Positions 39,937-48,552 of a stretch of 64,000 bases of DNA are shown one piece after another; the stretch's first letter is position 1; every line of letters starts with the position of its first letter. The notes below the pieces were generated by a model. That model had not been told where the DNA came from, made no database searches, and saw only the letters and a program-made list of their open reading frames with translations. This DNA comes from Streptomyces sp. ICBB 8177. GTDB taxonomy: Bacteria; Actinomycetota; Actinomycetes; Streptomycetales; Streptomycetaceae. The DNA lies in the NCBI RefSeq assembly GCF_003144095.1, contig NZ_NSKH01000023.1, positions 903,611 through 967,610 of the forward strand, written 5' to 3'. The position numbers and the translations under genes are program-made.

Positions 39937-39957
39937 TGGGCCCTGGACGAACGTGCT

Positions 39958-40230
39958 CCCGCAGCGGATGTCCGGACGAGCCGCCCACGAAGTCCCCGCC
40001 GGCGACGGCGAGCGACCTCGACGGTGTGGTCCGGCGGTGCTGTGCGTGCCGCGGCAGGTGTTCAGTCGAGCCGGCAGCAGAAGTATCCGCCGCGACGGCG
40101 AGCGACCCCGACGGTGTGGTCCGGCGGTGCTGTGCGTGCCGCGGCAGGTGTTCAGTCGAGCCGGCAGCAGAAGTATCCGCCGCGACGGCGAGCGACCCCG
40201 ACGGTGTGGTCCGGCGGTGCCGTGCTCGGC
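39958..40230 (+). repeat. 90-bp tandem repeat, about three copies with decay at the left end
   Basis: ACGGTGTGGTCCGGCGGTGC starts at 40021, 40111 and 40201, a strict 90-base period. The block 40021-40200 is two copies identical over almost all positions. The left flank 39958-40010 is a degenerate further copy, and the third copy breaks off after about 20 bases. The period is divisible by three and frames stay open on both strands, but no start with a ribosome-binding site or plausible protein accompanies it. The rest of the gap to 40327 shows nothing else. Confidence 0.85.
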
Positions 40231-40327
40231 GCAACCCGCTGATCCTTGCCCCAACCCCCGCAAAGGACAGGCACGTCGGCGCCAAACACCCACCCGCCCC
40301 CTCGGTCACGGCGATCGTGGCGAACGC

Positions 40328-41065
40328 CTAAGCCGTCGCCCCGGAGTCCGCCGTGCCGTCGTCGGGCCCCCGCTGGGGCCCGTAGCACGCCTGCACCTCC
40401 TCGCGCAGGGACCGCTGGAACGCCGTCACCAGCGCCTGCACCACCAGCGGCTGCATGTGCGCCGACAGCGACCTCATCGCCGCCTCGCGCCCCGGCTCCC
40501 ACACCTCGTCGCGGAACATCCTGCTCAACTCCCGCGCCGCCGCCCGCGAATGCTCCAGCATGACCTCCCGCGCGGCCAGGATCGTCTCCAGTGCGATCGG
40601 CACGTCCAGCAGCCGCACCCCCAGGTGCAGGATCGCCGGATCGACCTCGAAGACGTCCGGGTCGTCGGTGCGGCGCAGGACCGTCATCGCCGCGAGGCGC
40701 CGCACGTCCTGCTCGGTCAGCGATCGCCCCGCCCGGTGCTCCAGCTCCTCGCGGGTCGTCTCCCGTACGTCCTCCGGCAGCCAGGAGGCGACGAGCGCGC
40801 GGTGGATCGCCAGGTCGTGCGCCGTGATGCCCTCGGGAAGCTGCTCCAGGTAGCGTTCGATCGCGGCCAGGGTGAGCCCCTGGTGCTGCAACTCCTCGAT
40901 CAGCGCCAGCCGGGCCAGGTGCTCCGGCCCGTACCGGCCGACCCGGCGCGGTCCCAGCACCGGCGGCGGAAGCAGCCCCTTCGTGCCGTAGAAGCGCACC
41001 GTGCGCACGGTCACCCCGGCGCGCGCTGCCAGCTCGTCCACGGTGAGCCCCGGCGGCGGAGTCAT
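40328..41065 (-). CDS. MerR-family transcriptional regulator
   Basis: This 245-residue regulator starts at ATG 41065. The N-terminal winged helix is classic MerR (LTVDELAARAGVTVRTVRFYGTKGLLPPPVLGPRRVGRYGPEHLARLALIEELQHQGLTLAAIERYLEQ). A helical effector-binding region of about 150 residues lacks the Cys ligands of metal sensors, so it probably senses an organic ligand. Similar genes in actinomycetes sit beside fatty-acid oxidation operons, as here. Its own promoter has the 19-base spacer and central dyad expected of MerR control. Confidence 0.87.
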   Translation of the reverse strand: MTPPPGLTVDELAARAGVTVRTVRFYGTKGLLPPPVLGPRRVGRYGPEHLARLALIEELQHQGLTLAAIERYLEQLPEGITAHDLAIHRALVASWLPEDVRETTREELEHRAGRSLTEQDVRRLAAMTVLRRTDDPDVFEVDPAILHLGVRLLDVPIALETILAAREVMLEHSRAAARELSRMFRDEVWEPGREAAMRSLSAHMQPLVVQALVTAFQRSLREEVQACYGPQRGPDDGTADSGATA

Positions 41066-41121
41066 GGATCGGCCCTCGCTCCCTGCTGTCGCGGTCCGGG
41101 CGGGTACGGCCCCGTGGTGCA

Positions 41122-41152
41122 ACAGTATTGCTGTCTCAGCAGCCGTGCGAAA
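41122..41152 (-). promoter_or_regulatory. MerR-type promoter with 19-base spacer and central dyad
   Basis: On the minus strand, -35 TTTCGC (41152-41147) and -10 TACTGT (41127-41122) are 19 bases apart. The spacer holds the dyad TGCTG-AGA-CAGCA (plus-strand 41129-41141). Long spacers with a central dyad are the hallmark of promoters twisted by MerR proteins. It is placed to drive the MerR gene itself. Confidence 0.5.
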
Positions 41153-41187
41153 CCTCCACGACGGCGGGGAACGCGCGGTCGGCGCCG

Positions 41188-42756
41188 CTAGCCGATCGAC
41201 GGCACGACCGCCTCGACGAGGCCGGGACCCGGCTCGGCCAGCGCGCGCCGCAGCGCCGCGGTGAACTCGCCCGCCGTACGCGCGCGTTCGGCCGGGACGC
41301 CCATGCCGCGGGCGAGGGAGACGAAGTCCAGGTCCGGCCGGGACAGGTCCAGCAGGTCGCGGGCGCGCGGCCCGGCCGCCTGCGCGCCCACCCGGCGCAG
41401 TTCCATCTCCAGGATCGCGTACGAACGGTTGGAGAACACCACCGTCGTCACGTCCAGCCCCTCGCGCGCCTGCGTCCACAGTGCCTGGAGCGTGTACATC
41501 GCGCTGCCGTCCGCCTCCAGGCAGAGGACCCGCCGCCCCGGGCAGGCCACCGCCGCGCCGGTCGCCACCGGCAGCCCTTGGCCGATCGCGCCGCCGGTCA
41601 GCGTCAGCCAGTCGTGCCGCGGCGCGCCCTCGGTGGCGCCGGGCAGCCACAGACCGGAGGTGTTCGCCTCGTCCACCACCACCGCGTCCTGCGGCAGCAG
41701 CGCGCCCACCGCGTAGGCGACCGCCTCGGAAGTCAGCGGCGCATCGCCCTCCGGCGCCGCGGGCCGTGCGGCGACGGGCGTGACCGCCTTCGACTCCCGC
41801 TCGTTGGCGACGAGTTCGGACAGGTGGGCCAGTGCGGAGGCCACGTCCTCGTCGTCCCGCGTGAGCACGTGCACCTCGCACCCGTCCGGCACCAGGTCTC
41901 CCGGCAGCCCCGGGTAGGCGAAGAACGAGACGGGGGAGGCGGCGCCCGCCAGCACCAGGTGGCGCAGGCCGTCCAACTGGCCGGTCGCCATCTCCGCGAG
42001 GTAGGCCAGCCGTTCCACGACGGGCACCCCCGCGCCGCGTTCCAGCCGCGCCGGGAACGTCTCGCACAGCAGCCGCGCCCCGCTCGCCGCCGCGATCCGG
42101 CCCGCCGCGCGCAGGCCGTCACCGCGCGTCGCGGCGCCGCCGATCAGCAGGGCGGCCGGTTCGCCACCGGACAGGGCCGCCGCCGCGCGTTCCACGACCG
42201 CGTCCGGCGCCACCGCGGCCTCGACCGGCAGCAACGCGGGCGCCGGCGCCGCGGGGGCCTCGGACCACGAGATGTCCGCGGGCAGGACGAGCGTCGCGAC
42301 CTGCCCCGGCGCGCGCCGCGCGGCCCGTACCGCCTCGACGGCGTCGCGCGCGAGCGCGCCCGGATCGGTGGCGCGCCGCAGCCAGCCGGAGACCGACCCG
42401 GCGACCGCGTCGATGTCCGACTCCAGCGGCGCGTCCAGCCGCTTGTGGTAGGTGGCGTGGTCGCCGACCACGTTCACCAGCGGGGTGTGGGCGCGGCGGG
42501 CGTTGTGCAGGTTGGCCAGGCCGTTGCCGAGTCCGGGGCCGAGGTGCAGCAGGGTCGCCGCGGGGCGGCCCGCCATCCGCCCGTACCCGTCGGCCGCGCC
42601 TGTCGCCACCCCCTCGAACAGGCACAGCGCCGCCCGCATCCCCGTCACCTCGTCCAGCGCGGCCACGAAGTGCATCTCCGAGGTCCCGGGATTCCCGAAG
42701 CACACCTCCACACCGGCGTGGGCGAGGCTGCGGATCAGGGTCTGCGCACCGTTCAT
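41188..42756 (-). CDS. Thiamine-diphosphate enzyme, acetolactate synthase/benzoylformate decarboxylase-like
   Basis: This 522-residue ThDP enzyme has three domains. The N-terminal domain carries the cofactor-activating Glu in LCLFEGVATGAADGYGRM. The C-terminal domain has the ThDP-binding run LEADGSAMYTLQALWTQAREGLDVTTVVFSNRSYAILEMELRRVG (a GDGS motif altered to EADGS). HATYHKRLDAPLESDI occupies the region where benzoylformate decarboxylase-like enzymes have catalytic His. The FAD-loop typical of true acetolactate synthase is short. It is usually labelled acetolactate synthase large subunit, but no small subunit is present, so a 2-keto acid decarboxylase or related role is likely. Confidence 0.8.
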   Translation of the reverse strand: MNGAQTLIRSLAHAGVEVCFGNPGTSEMHFVAALDEVTGMRAALCLFEGVATGAADGYGRMAGRPAATLLHLGPGLGNGLANLHNARRAHTPLVNVVGDHATYHKRLDAPLESDIDAVAGSVSGWLRRATDPGALARDAVEAVRAARRAPGQVATLVLPADISWSEAPAAPAPALLPVEAAVAPDAVVERAAAALSGGEPAALLIGGAATRGDGLRAAGRIAAASGARLLCETFPARLERGAGVPVVERLAYLAEMATGQLDGLRHLVLAGAASPVSFFAYPGLPGDLVPDGCEVHVLTRDDEDVASALAHLSELVANERESKAVTPVAARPAAPEGDAPLTSEAVAYAVGALLPQDAVVVDEANTSGLWLPGATEGAPRHDWLTLTGGAIGQGLPVATGAAVACPGRRVLCLEADGSAMYTLQALWTQAREGLDVTTVVFSNRSYAILEMELRRVGAQAAGPRARDLLDLSRPDLDFVSLARGMGVPAERARTAGEFTAALRRALAEPGPGLVEAVVPSIG

Positions 42757-42795
42757 CTGGGCCCTCCTGCGGTCGGCCGGCTGCCGCGCCCGACG

Positions 42796-43833
42796 CTACC
42801 TGGCGCGGCGCAGCGGGGCACCGACGGCGTGCATGTGACCCAGCGCCTGCGTGTACGACTCCAGCGGGCCGGCCTCGGTGTACGGCACCCCGAGGCGCGC
42901 GCAGTGCGCCCGTACCAGCGGCTGGGCGAGCCGCAGGTGAGGGCGGGGCATGCTGGGGAACAAGTGGTGCTCCACCTGGTAGTTGAGGCCGCCGAGCAAC
43001 CAGTCGGTGACCCGTCCGCCGCGCACGTCGCGCGAGGTGAGCACCTGCCGCCGCAGGTGTCCCCACTTCTCGCCGCCCTCCGGCATCTCCATGCCCTTGT
43101 GGTTGGGCGCGAACGCGCAGCCGAGGTGGAGCCCGAACAAGGCGTGGTGCAGCGCCGCGAACGCCACCGCCGTTCCCACCGGCATCGCCGACAGCAGCAA
43201 CGACACGTACACCACCAGGTGCGCCGCCATCAACGCGCCTTCCACACGCCGCTCCCGCGACGGCAGCCGACGCAGGTCCCGCACGCTCGCGATCTTCAGG
43301 GCGACGCCTTCGAGGGTCAGCATGGGAAAGAACAGCCACGCCTGGTACTTCGCCAAGAAGCGGGCGAATCCCTCGCGTTCGACCGCCTGAGCCCGCGTCC
43401 ACACCAGGGCGCCCACCTCGACGTCCGGGTCCTTGCCCACGTGGTTGGGGTTGGCGTGGTGCCGGTTGTGCTTGTCGTTCCACCACCCGTATCCCATGCC
43501 GAGCAGCAGATCGCCGTGGATCAGCCCGAGGGCGCGGTTGACCCCGCGGCTGGCGCTGATCTGCTGGTGCCCCGCGTCGTGCCCGACGAACGCGGTCCGT
43601 CCGCTCAGGATCGCCATCGGTACGGCGAGCAGCAGCACCCACCACGCCCCTCCCGACAGCAGTACACCGGTCCATATGGCGGCGACGGCAAGGAGGTTGG
43701 CGCCGATCGTCCACACGTAGTACCCGTGTCTGCGCCGCAGCAGCCCGCGTTCCCTGACCTGCCGCAGCAAGGGGGCGAACTCGCTCCCCGCCGCTGCTTC
43801 CGCTTCCAGGAGGGACGGGCCGGCCACAGGCAT
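42796..43833 (-). CDS. Membrane fatty acid desaturase
   Basis: This 345-residue di-iron desaturase acts on membrane acyl chains. ATG at 43833 is chosen because GGAG sits six bases upstream. The three histidine boxes are GHDAGHQ (His 85-89 region), KHNRHHANPNH and the C-terminal QVEHHLFPSMPRPH. The last has the Gln-variant of the third box that resembles front-end desaturases, but no cytochrome b5 domain is fused. Several membrane spans lie between boxes. It is 40 bases from the ThDP enzyme on the same strand. Electron donor genes are not in view. Confidence 0.88.
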   Translation of the reverse strand: MPVAGPSLLEAEAAAGSEFAPLLRQVRERGLLRRRHGYYVWTIGANLLAVAAIWTGVLLSGGAWWVLLLAVPMAILSGRTAFVGHDAGHQQISASRGVNRALGLIHGDLLLGMGYGWWNDKHNRHHANPNHVGKDPDVEVGALVWTRAQAVEREGFARFLAKYQAWLFFPMLTLEGVALKIASVRDLRRLPSRERRVEGALMAAHLVVYVSLLLSAMPVGTAVAFAALHHALFGLHLGCAFAPNHKGMEMPEGGEKWGHLRRQVLTSRDVRGGRVTDWLLGGLNYQVEHHLFPSMPRPHLRLAQPLVRAHCARLGVPYTEAGPLESYTQALGHMHAVGAPLRRAR

Positions 43834-43920
43834 GAGGACTCCAGGTGGTGAGGGCGCTCCCATCGAGTGGCGGGAGCCGACTCCCCGAACCTATGAAGCG
43901 CCGCCCCCGCAGACCATGCG

Positions 43921-43949
43921 GGCCGCCCCCGACCATGCCGGGGGCGGCC
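43921..43949 (-). terminator. Hairpin downstream of the ATP-grasp gene
   Basis: GGCCGCCCCCG (43921-43931) pairs with CGGGGGCGGCC (43939-43949) over a seven-base loop. Confidence 0.6.
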
Positions 43950-43961
43950 ACCCGAGCCCGA

Positions 43962-43979
43962 GCGGGGGACAACCCCCGC
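43962..43979 (-). terminator. Second hairpin downstream of the ATP-grasp gene
   Basis: GCGGGGG (43962-43968), loop ACAA, CCCCCGC (43973-43979). It is closer to the ATP-grasp stop than the larger hairpin at 43921-43949, giving a tandem arrangement. Confidence 0.45.
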
Positions 43980-44059
43980 AGGCGGCCGGATCCGTCCCCC
44001 CGGGGCGGCCGCGTGTGCCCTCACCGGAGATCCGACCGCCAGGCAGACCGTGCGGATCG

Positions 44060-44830
44060 TCATCCCTTCGCGAGCGGGCCGGGAACGCGGAGGAACCGGC
44101 GATCGCGGGGTGCGACGGCTTCTGCCGGCCCCGCGGCCTGGAGTACGACGTCCAGGGCCCGCTGGGGGTCGGCCAGATACATGCCGCTGGCCCAGGCGGC
44201 GTTGGCTTCGATCACCGACCAGCTCCCGGACGCCGTGCCCACGTCCACGACGATGGCGGAGGGCAACGTGCCGCTGCACCCGTCGAGCAACCCCGCTCCG
44301 AAGGCGGCCGCCTCCTTGCTCAACGGCCCAGGACTGAGACGCCCCTGCTCCGCGTAACGGCTGCCGGTGTGAACCGACCCGTTGAGCAGGTAGAGCCGGT
44401 ACTCGGTGGTGAACTCCACCAGGTCGCTGACCAGTACGGGTGTGGACGGGTCCACGGCGTCCGGGCCGGGCAGCCGTGACCCGTCGGTGTAGATCCGTGC
44501 CGGTATCCCCTTGTCGTTGGGAGACTTGACGAAGGCGGGCCGCCGCAGGCTGTAGGCCTCGTGGATCGGCCCGAAGGTGATCTCGCGCCCGGTGTACTCC
44601 CGGGGCAGACGGGCGAGCCAGTCCTGCGGAGCCTCCAGCAGGGCGATGTCGAGTACGGGTGCCACGAGGTCCGCGAAACCGGGCCCGGCGTGGAGATGCT
44701 CGGCACGCAGACCGGCCGGTACGGCAAACGTGGGCAGTTGCACGGTCGGCAGACCGCGACGACGAGCCGCGTCACGCAGAGCCCGGGCGGAGGCGGTGAG
44801 GCGGGGTGGCAGAAGGAGGGTCACAGGCAC
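44060..44830 (-). CDS. ATP-grasp domain protein (DUF4343-like)
   Basis: This 256-residue protein begins at GTG 44830. It reads RRPAFVKSPNDKGIPARIY, then VLVSDLVEFTTEYRLYLLNGSVHTGSRY and SAIVVDVGTASGSWSVIEANAAWASGMYLADP. This order of Lys, acidic VEF-E-R and the late VDVG...VIEANAAW matches ATP-grasp proteins of the DUF4343 type, which bind Mg-ATP and form amide bonds. No peptide substrate or partner gene is adjacent. It could modify a small molecule or a peptide. Confidence 0.75.
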   Translation of the reverse strand: MPVTLLLPPRLTASARALRDAARRRGLPTVQLPTFAVPAGLRAEHLHAGPGFADLVAPVLDIALLEAPQDWLARLPREYTGREITFGPIHEAYSLRRPAFVKSPNDKGIPARIYTDGSRLPGPDAVDPSTPVLVSDLVEFTTEYRLYLLNGSVHTGSRYAEQGRLSPGPLSKEAAAFGAGLLDGCSGTLPSAIVVDVGTASGSWSVIEANAAWASGMYLADPQRALDVVLQAAGPAEAVAPRDRRFLRVPGPLAKG

Positions 44831-44957
44831 GGATCATCGCTCACGCCCAGCGGTCGGCCCACCGCACTTGCGGCCGGGCACCAGTGGCGGGTGTGCGAAG
44901 GCCGCCGACACGGTGTGCCGGCGGCCCGACCCAGGACAGGGTCACGCGGACGGGTCG

Positions 44958-45146
44958 CTAGTTCTCGTCGGCGCCGCCGTAGGTGCGGCGGATCGCGTCG
45001 GCGGCCTTGTCGGTCTGGGCGTCGAAGCGGTCGTCGGTGCGCTCGTCCGCGAACCGCTCAGCCCGCTCCACGCCCTTGTCCGCCTGGTCGGGGTGGCTCG
45101 AGGCCATCTCCTTGGCCTTGTTGGCCAGATCTCCGAGCTTGCCCAT
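44958..45146 (-). CDS. MT0933/Rv0909-family putative antitoxin
   Basis: This 62-residue hydrophilic helical protein (MGKLGDLANKAKEMASSHPD...VERAERFADERTDDRFDAQTDKAADAIRRTYGG) starts at ATG 45146, with GAGGAGG nine bases upstream. The repeated 'K-A-x-x-x-x-DExTxxKYxxxIxxxxxKA' rhythm matches Rv0909, the antitoxin of the Rv0910 toxin in Mycobacterium. No toxin gene of that kind lies on either side. In Streptomyces such orphans are common and may be stress proteins rather than antitoxins. Confidence 0.75.
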   Translation of the reverse strand: MGKLGDLANKAKEMASSHPDQADKGVERAERFADERTDDRFDAQTDKAADAIRRTYGGADEN

Positions 45147-45332
45147 TGCAGCCTCCTCACGGTGGTGCGTGCGGTCTTGCGTTGGATCGCCTTGCCGATG
45201 TGCCACGACTGAAACCCGCGCCGCCCGTGGCGTGGAGGCAGCCGTACCCGGCCTCGTGATGCAGCAGGTGGACGGTGAACTGGTGCTCCGCGACCACGAT
45301 CCACCGGCCGCCGGGAGGGGGCACGCCCCGCC

Positions 45333-46019
45333 TCACAGCCTGATCAGGACCTCGTTCAGCTCCTTGCGCTGGATGTCCGGCACTCGGGCTCCGGGTGCCG
45401 GGTAGCCCACCGGGATCACGTACGACGCGCGCTCCTGCGGTGGGCGGTCGCAGATCTCGTTGAGGAAGCGCATGGGACTCGGCGTGTGCGTGAGGGTCGC
45501 CAGGCCCGCCTGGTGCAGCGACGCCAGCAGCAGCCCGACCGCGATGCCGACCGACTCCTTGGTGTAGTACGGGCGCGGCGAGTCGGGGCCCTTGTGCACT
45601 TCGAACACCACGACCACCACGGGCGCCCGTTCCAGGAACGGCTTGTGCCAGTCGGTGCCCAGCGGCGCAAGTGCGTCGAGCCACTCCCGCGAAGCGCGGC
45701 GGCCGTAGAACTCGCGTTCCTCCGCCTCGGCCGCCTCCCGCAGGCGCCGTTTGCGTTCCGGGTCGGTGACCGCGACGAAACGCCACGGCTGGACGTTGGC
45801 GCCGCTCGGCGCGGTCGCGGCGGTGCGCACCGCCCACTCCAGCACACCGTCCGGCACCGGTTCGGGGGAGAAGTCCCGCACCGTGCGGCGCCGGGCCATC
45901 ACCTCGTGGAAAGCCCTGGCTCGCGCGACGGCGTCGTCAGCGGACACCACCATCGGGCGAAGCGGCACGGTCGGGTACGGGCGCCCGCCGGGAACCGCGT
46001 GCGTCGTGTCATCGGCCAT
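45333..46019 (-). CDS. Nitroreductase-family flavoprotein
   Basis: This 228-residue FMN enzyme has the nitroreductase start (FHEVMARRRTVRDFSPEPVPDGVLEWAVRTAATAPSGANVQPWRFVAVTDPERKRRL) and the C-terminal VIPVGYPAPGARVPDIQRKELNEVL. The group includes iodotyrosine-deiodinase-like proteins, to which the internal segment HKPFLERAPVVVVVFEVHKGPDSPRPYYTKESVGIAVGLLL is close. It reduces nitro, quinone or halogenated compounds with NAD(P)H. ATG 46019 is the first start that keeps the conserved block near the N-terminus. Confidence 0.85.
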   Translation of the reverse strand: MADDTTHAVPGGRPYPTVPLRPMVVSADDAVARARAFHEVMARRRTVRDFSPEPVPDGVLEWAVRTAATAPSGANVQPWRFVAVTDPERKRRLREAAEAEEREFYGRRASREWLDALAPLGTDWHKPFLERAPVVVVVFEVHKGPDSPRPYYTKESVGIAVGLLLASLHQAGLATLTHTPSPMRFLNEICDRPPQERASYVIPVGYPAPGARVPDIQRKELNEVLIRL

Positions 46020-46411
46020 GCCGCCAGGACAGCACACCCCGCCCACGCCCAAAAGACCGCACGACCGGCCAGGAGGGCGGCGCACCGCGTTATTTCCGTT
46101 GCGGCGGCACGCCCCGTTCCGTACCGTCGTACGTGGTCCTGATGTCGCCCGATCGGAGAAGGCCGTTGCTCGTCTGAGGTCCCCACGACACCGTGCGATG
46201 ATCGCGTGCCTCGCCACGCGATCCGCGGCGTGTACGACCTCGGCGACGAACCGCCTCTCGGCGACCATGTTCCCGGCCTGCCCGGGACGCCCTGCGCGGG
46301 CCTGCTGAGACCACTGCGCGCCCGGGACGCCCCGTCCCCGCCGCTCGTACCCGCCTCCCACGGTGTCGGCACACGTCAACCCCATCGCCGTGAACCGACC
46401 GGGAGCCCCGT
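46020..46411. other. Intergenic region upstream of the ABC-F gene
   Basis: Nearly 390 bases separate the divergent nitroreductase and ABC-F starts. A hairpin GATCGCGTG (46200-46208)/CACGCGATC (46215-46223) lies about 190 bases before the ABC-F ATG. ABC-F genes are often controlled by leader attenuation, but I see no clear short leader ORF with a ribosome-binding site. Confidence 0.4.
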
Positions 46412-48022
46412 ATGACCCAACCCGCAGCGTCCATCGCCACCGCCGGCCTGTCGTTCGCCTGGCCCGACGGAACCACCGTGTTCGACGGCTTCCAGCTCGC
46501 CGTCGGCCCGGGCCGCACCGGCCTGGTAGGCCTCAACGGGTCGGGAAAGTCGACCCTGTTGAGGCTCATCGCCGGAGACCTCACGCCGTCCCGCGGCACC
46601 GTGCGGGTGCGCGGCGAGGTCGGCTACCTGCCGCAGGACCTCACCCTGGAGACCACCGCACGCGTCGACGAAGCCCTCGGTATCGATCGCGTCCGCGCCG
46701 CACTGCACGCCATCGAGAACGGCGACCCCGGCGAGGAGCACTTCACCGTCGTCGGCGACGACTGGGACGTCGAGGAGCGCGCCCGCGCCACCCTCGACCA
46801 GCTCGGTCTCGGCGGGCTCGACCTCGACCGCACGGTCGGCGAGGTCTCCGGCGGCGAGTCGGTGCTGCTGCGGCTCGCCGCGCTGCTGCTGGCCCGCCCG
46901 GACGTGCTGCTGCTGGACGAGCCCACCAACAACCTCGACCTGCGCGCCCGCGCCCGGCTCCACGACGCGGTCGCCTCCTGGCGAGGGGTACTGGTGGTGG
47001 TCAGCCACGACCGTGAACTGCTCGAACACGTCGACCAGATCGGCGACCTGAGAGAAGGACGCGTCCACTGGTACGGAGGCAACTTCACCGCGTACGAACA
47101 CGCCCTCGCCGTCGAACAGGAGGCGGCGGAACGCACCCTGCGGGCCGCCGAGGGCGATCTGCAACGCCAGCGGCGCGAACTGGCCGACGCGCACGTGAAG
47201 TTGGCCCGGCGCGTGCGCTACGGGCAGAAGATGTACGACACCAAGCGCGAACCCAAGGTGGTGATGGGAGAACGCAAGCGCCAGGCCCAGGTCTCCGCGG
47301 GCAAGCACCGCATCATGCACCAGGAGAAGGTGCAGGAGGCCAGGGAACGCGTCGACGAGGCGGCAGCCGCGGTCCGCGACGACGCCGAGATTCGCGTGGA
47401 CCTGCCCCAGGCGGACGTGCCGCGGGGCCGTGCCGTGCTCACCCTGCGCGACCTGCGCCTCGCCCACGGCGGCCGGGCCGGGCGGTTCCAGGTCCACGGC
47501 CCCGAGCGGATCGCGCTGACCGGCCGCAACGGCGCGGGCAAGACCACGCTGCTGCGCACGCTCGTCGGTGAACTGGCGCCGCTGGAGGGCGAGGCGGTCG
47601 CCCACGTCCCCGTGCGCTACCTGCCGCAGCGGCTGGACGTGCTCGACGACGGGCTGACCATCGCGCAGAACGTGGCGCGGTTCGCCCCGGGAGCCGGCGA
47701 GAACGAGATCAGGGCCCGGCTGGCGCGGTTCCTGTTCCGGGGTGAGCGTGCCAACCAGTTGGCCGGCACCCTGTCCGGCGGCGAACGCTTCCGGGCAACC
47801 CTCGCCGCGCTGATGCTCGCCGACCCCGCACCTCAACTGCTGCTGCTGGACGAGCCGACGAACAACCTCGACCTCGCCGGCGTCCGCAGGCTCACCGAGG
47901 CCCTGGCCTCGTATCCCGGGGCGCTGATCGTGGCCAGCCACGACCTGCCGTTCCTGCGGGGCCTGGGCATCACCCGCTGGGTGCGGATGGACGGCGAACT
48001 GACCGAGGGGGACCCGATGTGA
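46412..48022 (+). CDS. ABC-F ATP-binding protein (ribosome-associated)
   Basis: This 536-residue soluble protein has two ABC domains and no membrane segments. Domain 1: Walker A GLNGSGKST (about 41-49), signature VSGGES, Walker B VLLLDEPTNNLDLR. The linker of about 85 charged residues (RTLRAAEGDLQRQRRELADAHVKLARRV...ERKRQAQVSAG) is the ribosome-contacting arm. Domain 2: GRNGAGKTT, LSGGERF, LLLLDEPTNNLDL. ABC-F proteins act on translating ribosomes, and some protect them from antibiotics. The linker length fits either a housekeeping or resistance subtype. GGGAG lies before the ATG. Confidence 0.9.
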   Translation: MTQPAASIATAGLSFAWPDGTTVFDGFQLAVGPGRTGLVGLNGSGKSTLLRLIAGDLTPSRGTVRVRGEVGYLPQDLTLETTARVDEALGIDRVRAALHAIENGDPGEEHFTVVGDDWDVEERARATLDQLGLGGLDLDRTVGEVSGGESVLLRLAALLLARPDVLLLDEPTNNLDLRARARLHDAVASWRGVLVVVSHDRELLEHVDQIGDLREGRVHWYGGNFTAYEHALAVEQEAAERTLRAAEGDLQRQRRELADAHVKLARRVRYGQKMYDTKREPKVVMGERKRQAQVSAGKHRIMHQEKVQEARERVDEAAAAVRDDAEIRVDLPQADVPRGRAVLTLRDLRLAHGGRAGRFQVHGPERIALTGRNGAGKTTLLRTLVGELAPLEGEAVAHVPVRYLPQRLDVLDDGLTIAQNVARFAPGAGENEIRARLARFLFRGERANQLAGTLSGGERFRATLAALMLADPAPQLLLLDEPTNNLDLAGVRRLTEALASYPGALIVASHDLPFLRGLGITRWVRMDGELTEGDPM

Positions 48023-48058
48023 GCGCCGGCGGCACCCCGTGCGGGCCCGGCGGCCGTT

Positions 48059-48092
48059 CCGCCCCCGCGCGTGACCGCCCGCGCGGGGGCGG
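48059..48092. terminator. Convergent terminator
   Basis: CCGCCCCCGCGC (48059-48070) pairs exactly with GCGCGGGGGCGG (48081-48092) over a ten-base loop, between the convergent ABC-F and SnoaL-like genes. Confidence 0.65.
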
Positions 48093-48111
48093 TCCGCTGC
48101 GCGCGCACGGG

Positions 48112-48507
48112 TCAGCGCGCGCTGCCCAGGTCGCGGTCGGCCTCCGAGCCCTCCAGCATGAGGGTGGTCTCCTCGATGGTGAGGAAGCGGCCGTCCGCGG
48201 CGAGGCGGGCGAAGACGTACACCTCGGTGCGGACCACGGAGCCGTCCTTCTTGACCACCCGGACGGTGTGCCGGTCGGCGTAGCGGTCGCCGTCGGCGAG
48301 TTCGTCGTGCACCTCGACCTCGCCCTCGGCGATCAGCTCCCGCAGGTGCGCGATGTGCGCGGCGAACTCCGCGCGGTTCGCCCAGGCGCCGTCGGTGCGC
48401 TGGCGGTACTCGGGGGAGAAGTGACGGTCGACGGCCTCCTCGACGCTCAGTTCGCGGTTGAAGAGCAGGTCGGTCAGGGCGGGGGCTATGGCGGTGTGAC
48501 GGGACAT
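48112..48507 (-). CDS. SnoaL/NTF2-like small protein
   Basis: This 131-residue protein starts at ATG 48507, with GAGAGG eight bases upstream. The cone-shaped NTF2 fold is suggested by the N-terminal helix run (LTDLLFNRELSVEEAVDRHFSPEYRQRTDGAWANRAEFAAHIAHLRELI) followed by alternating strands (EVEVHDELADGDRYADRHTVRVVKKDGSVVRTEVYVFARL). SnoaL-like proteins are often polyketide cyclases or small hydrolases, but many have unknown roles. It is divergent from a MarR gene that almost certainly controls it. Confidence 0.78.
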   Translation of the reverse strand: MSRHTAIAPALTDLLFNRELSVEEAVDRHFSPEYRQRTDGAWANRAEFAAHIAHLRELIAEGEVEVHDELADGDRYADRHTVRVVKKDGSVVRTEVYVFARLAADGRFLTIEETTLMLEGSEADRDLGSAR

Positions 48508-48552
48508 GGCGAAACCTCTCGTGTTCTTCATGGCGCCGCTCCTCGCGATTTT

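Noticed and set aside
39958-40230. CRISPR-like array
   Set aside because: The whole 90-base unit is conserved. There are no unique spacers, and no cas genes are nearby.
39900-40331. Possible repetitive protein across the 90-bp tandem repeat
   Set aside because: Frames are open on both strands only because the period is a multiple of three in GC-rich DNA. No ribosome-binding site and no recognisable fold.
44060-44830. ATP-grasp RiPP or cyanophycin-type cluster
   Set aside because: No precursor peptide, methyltransferase or transporter is adjacent, and the motif order fits the DUF4343 group.
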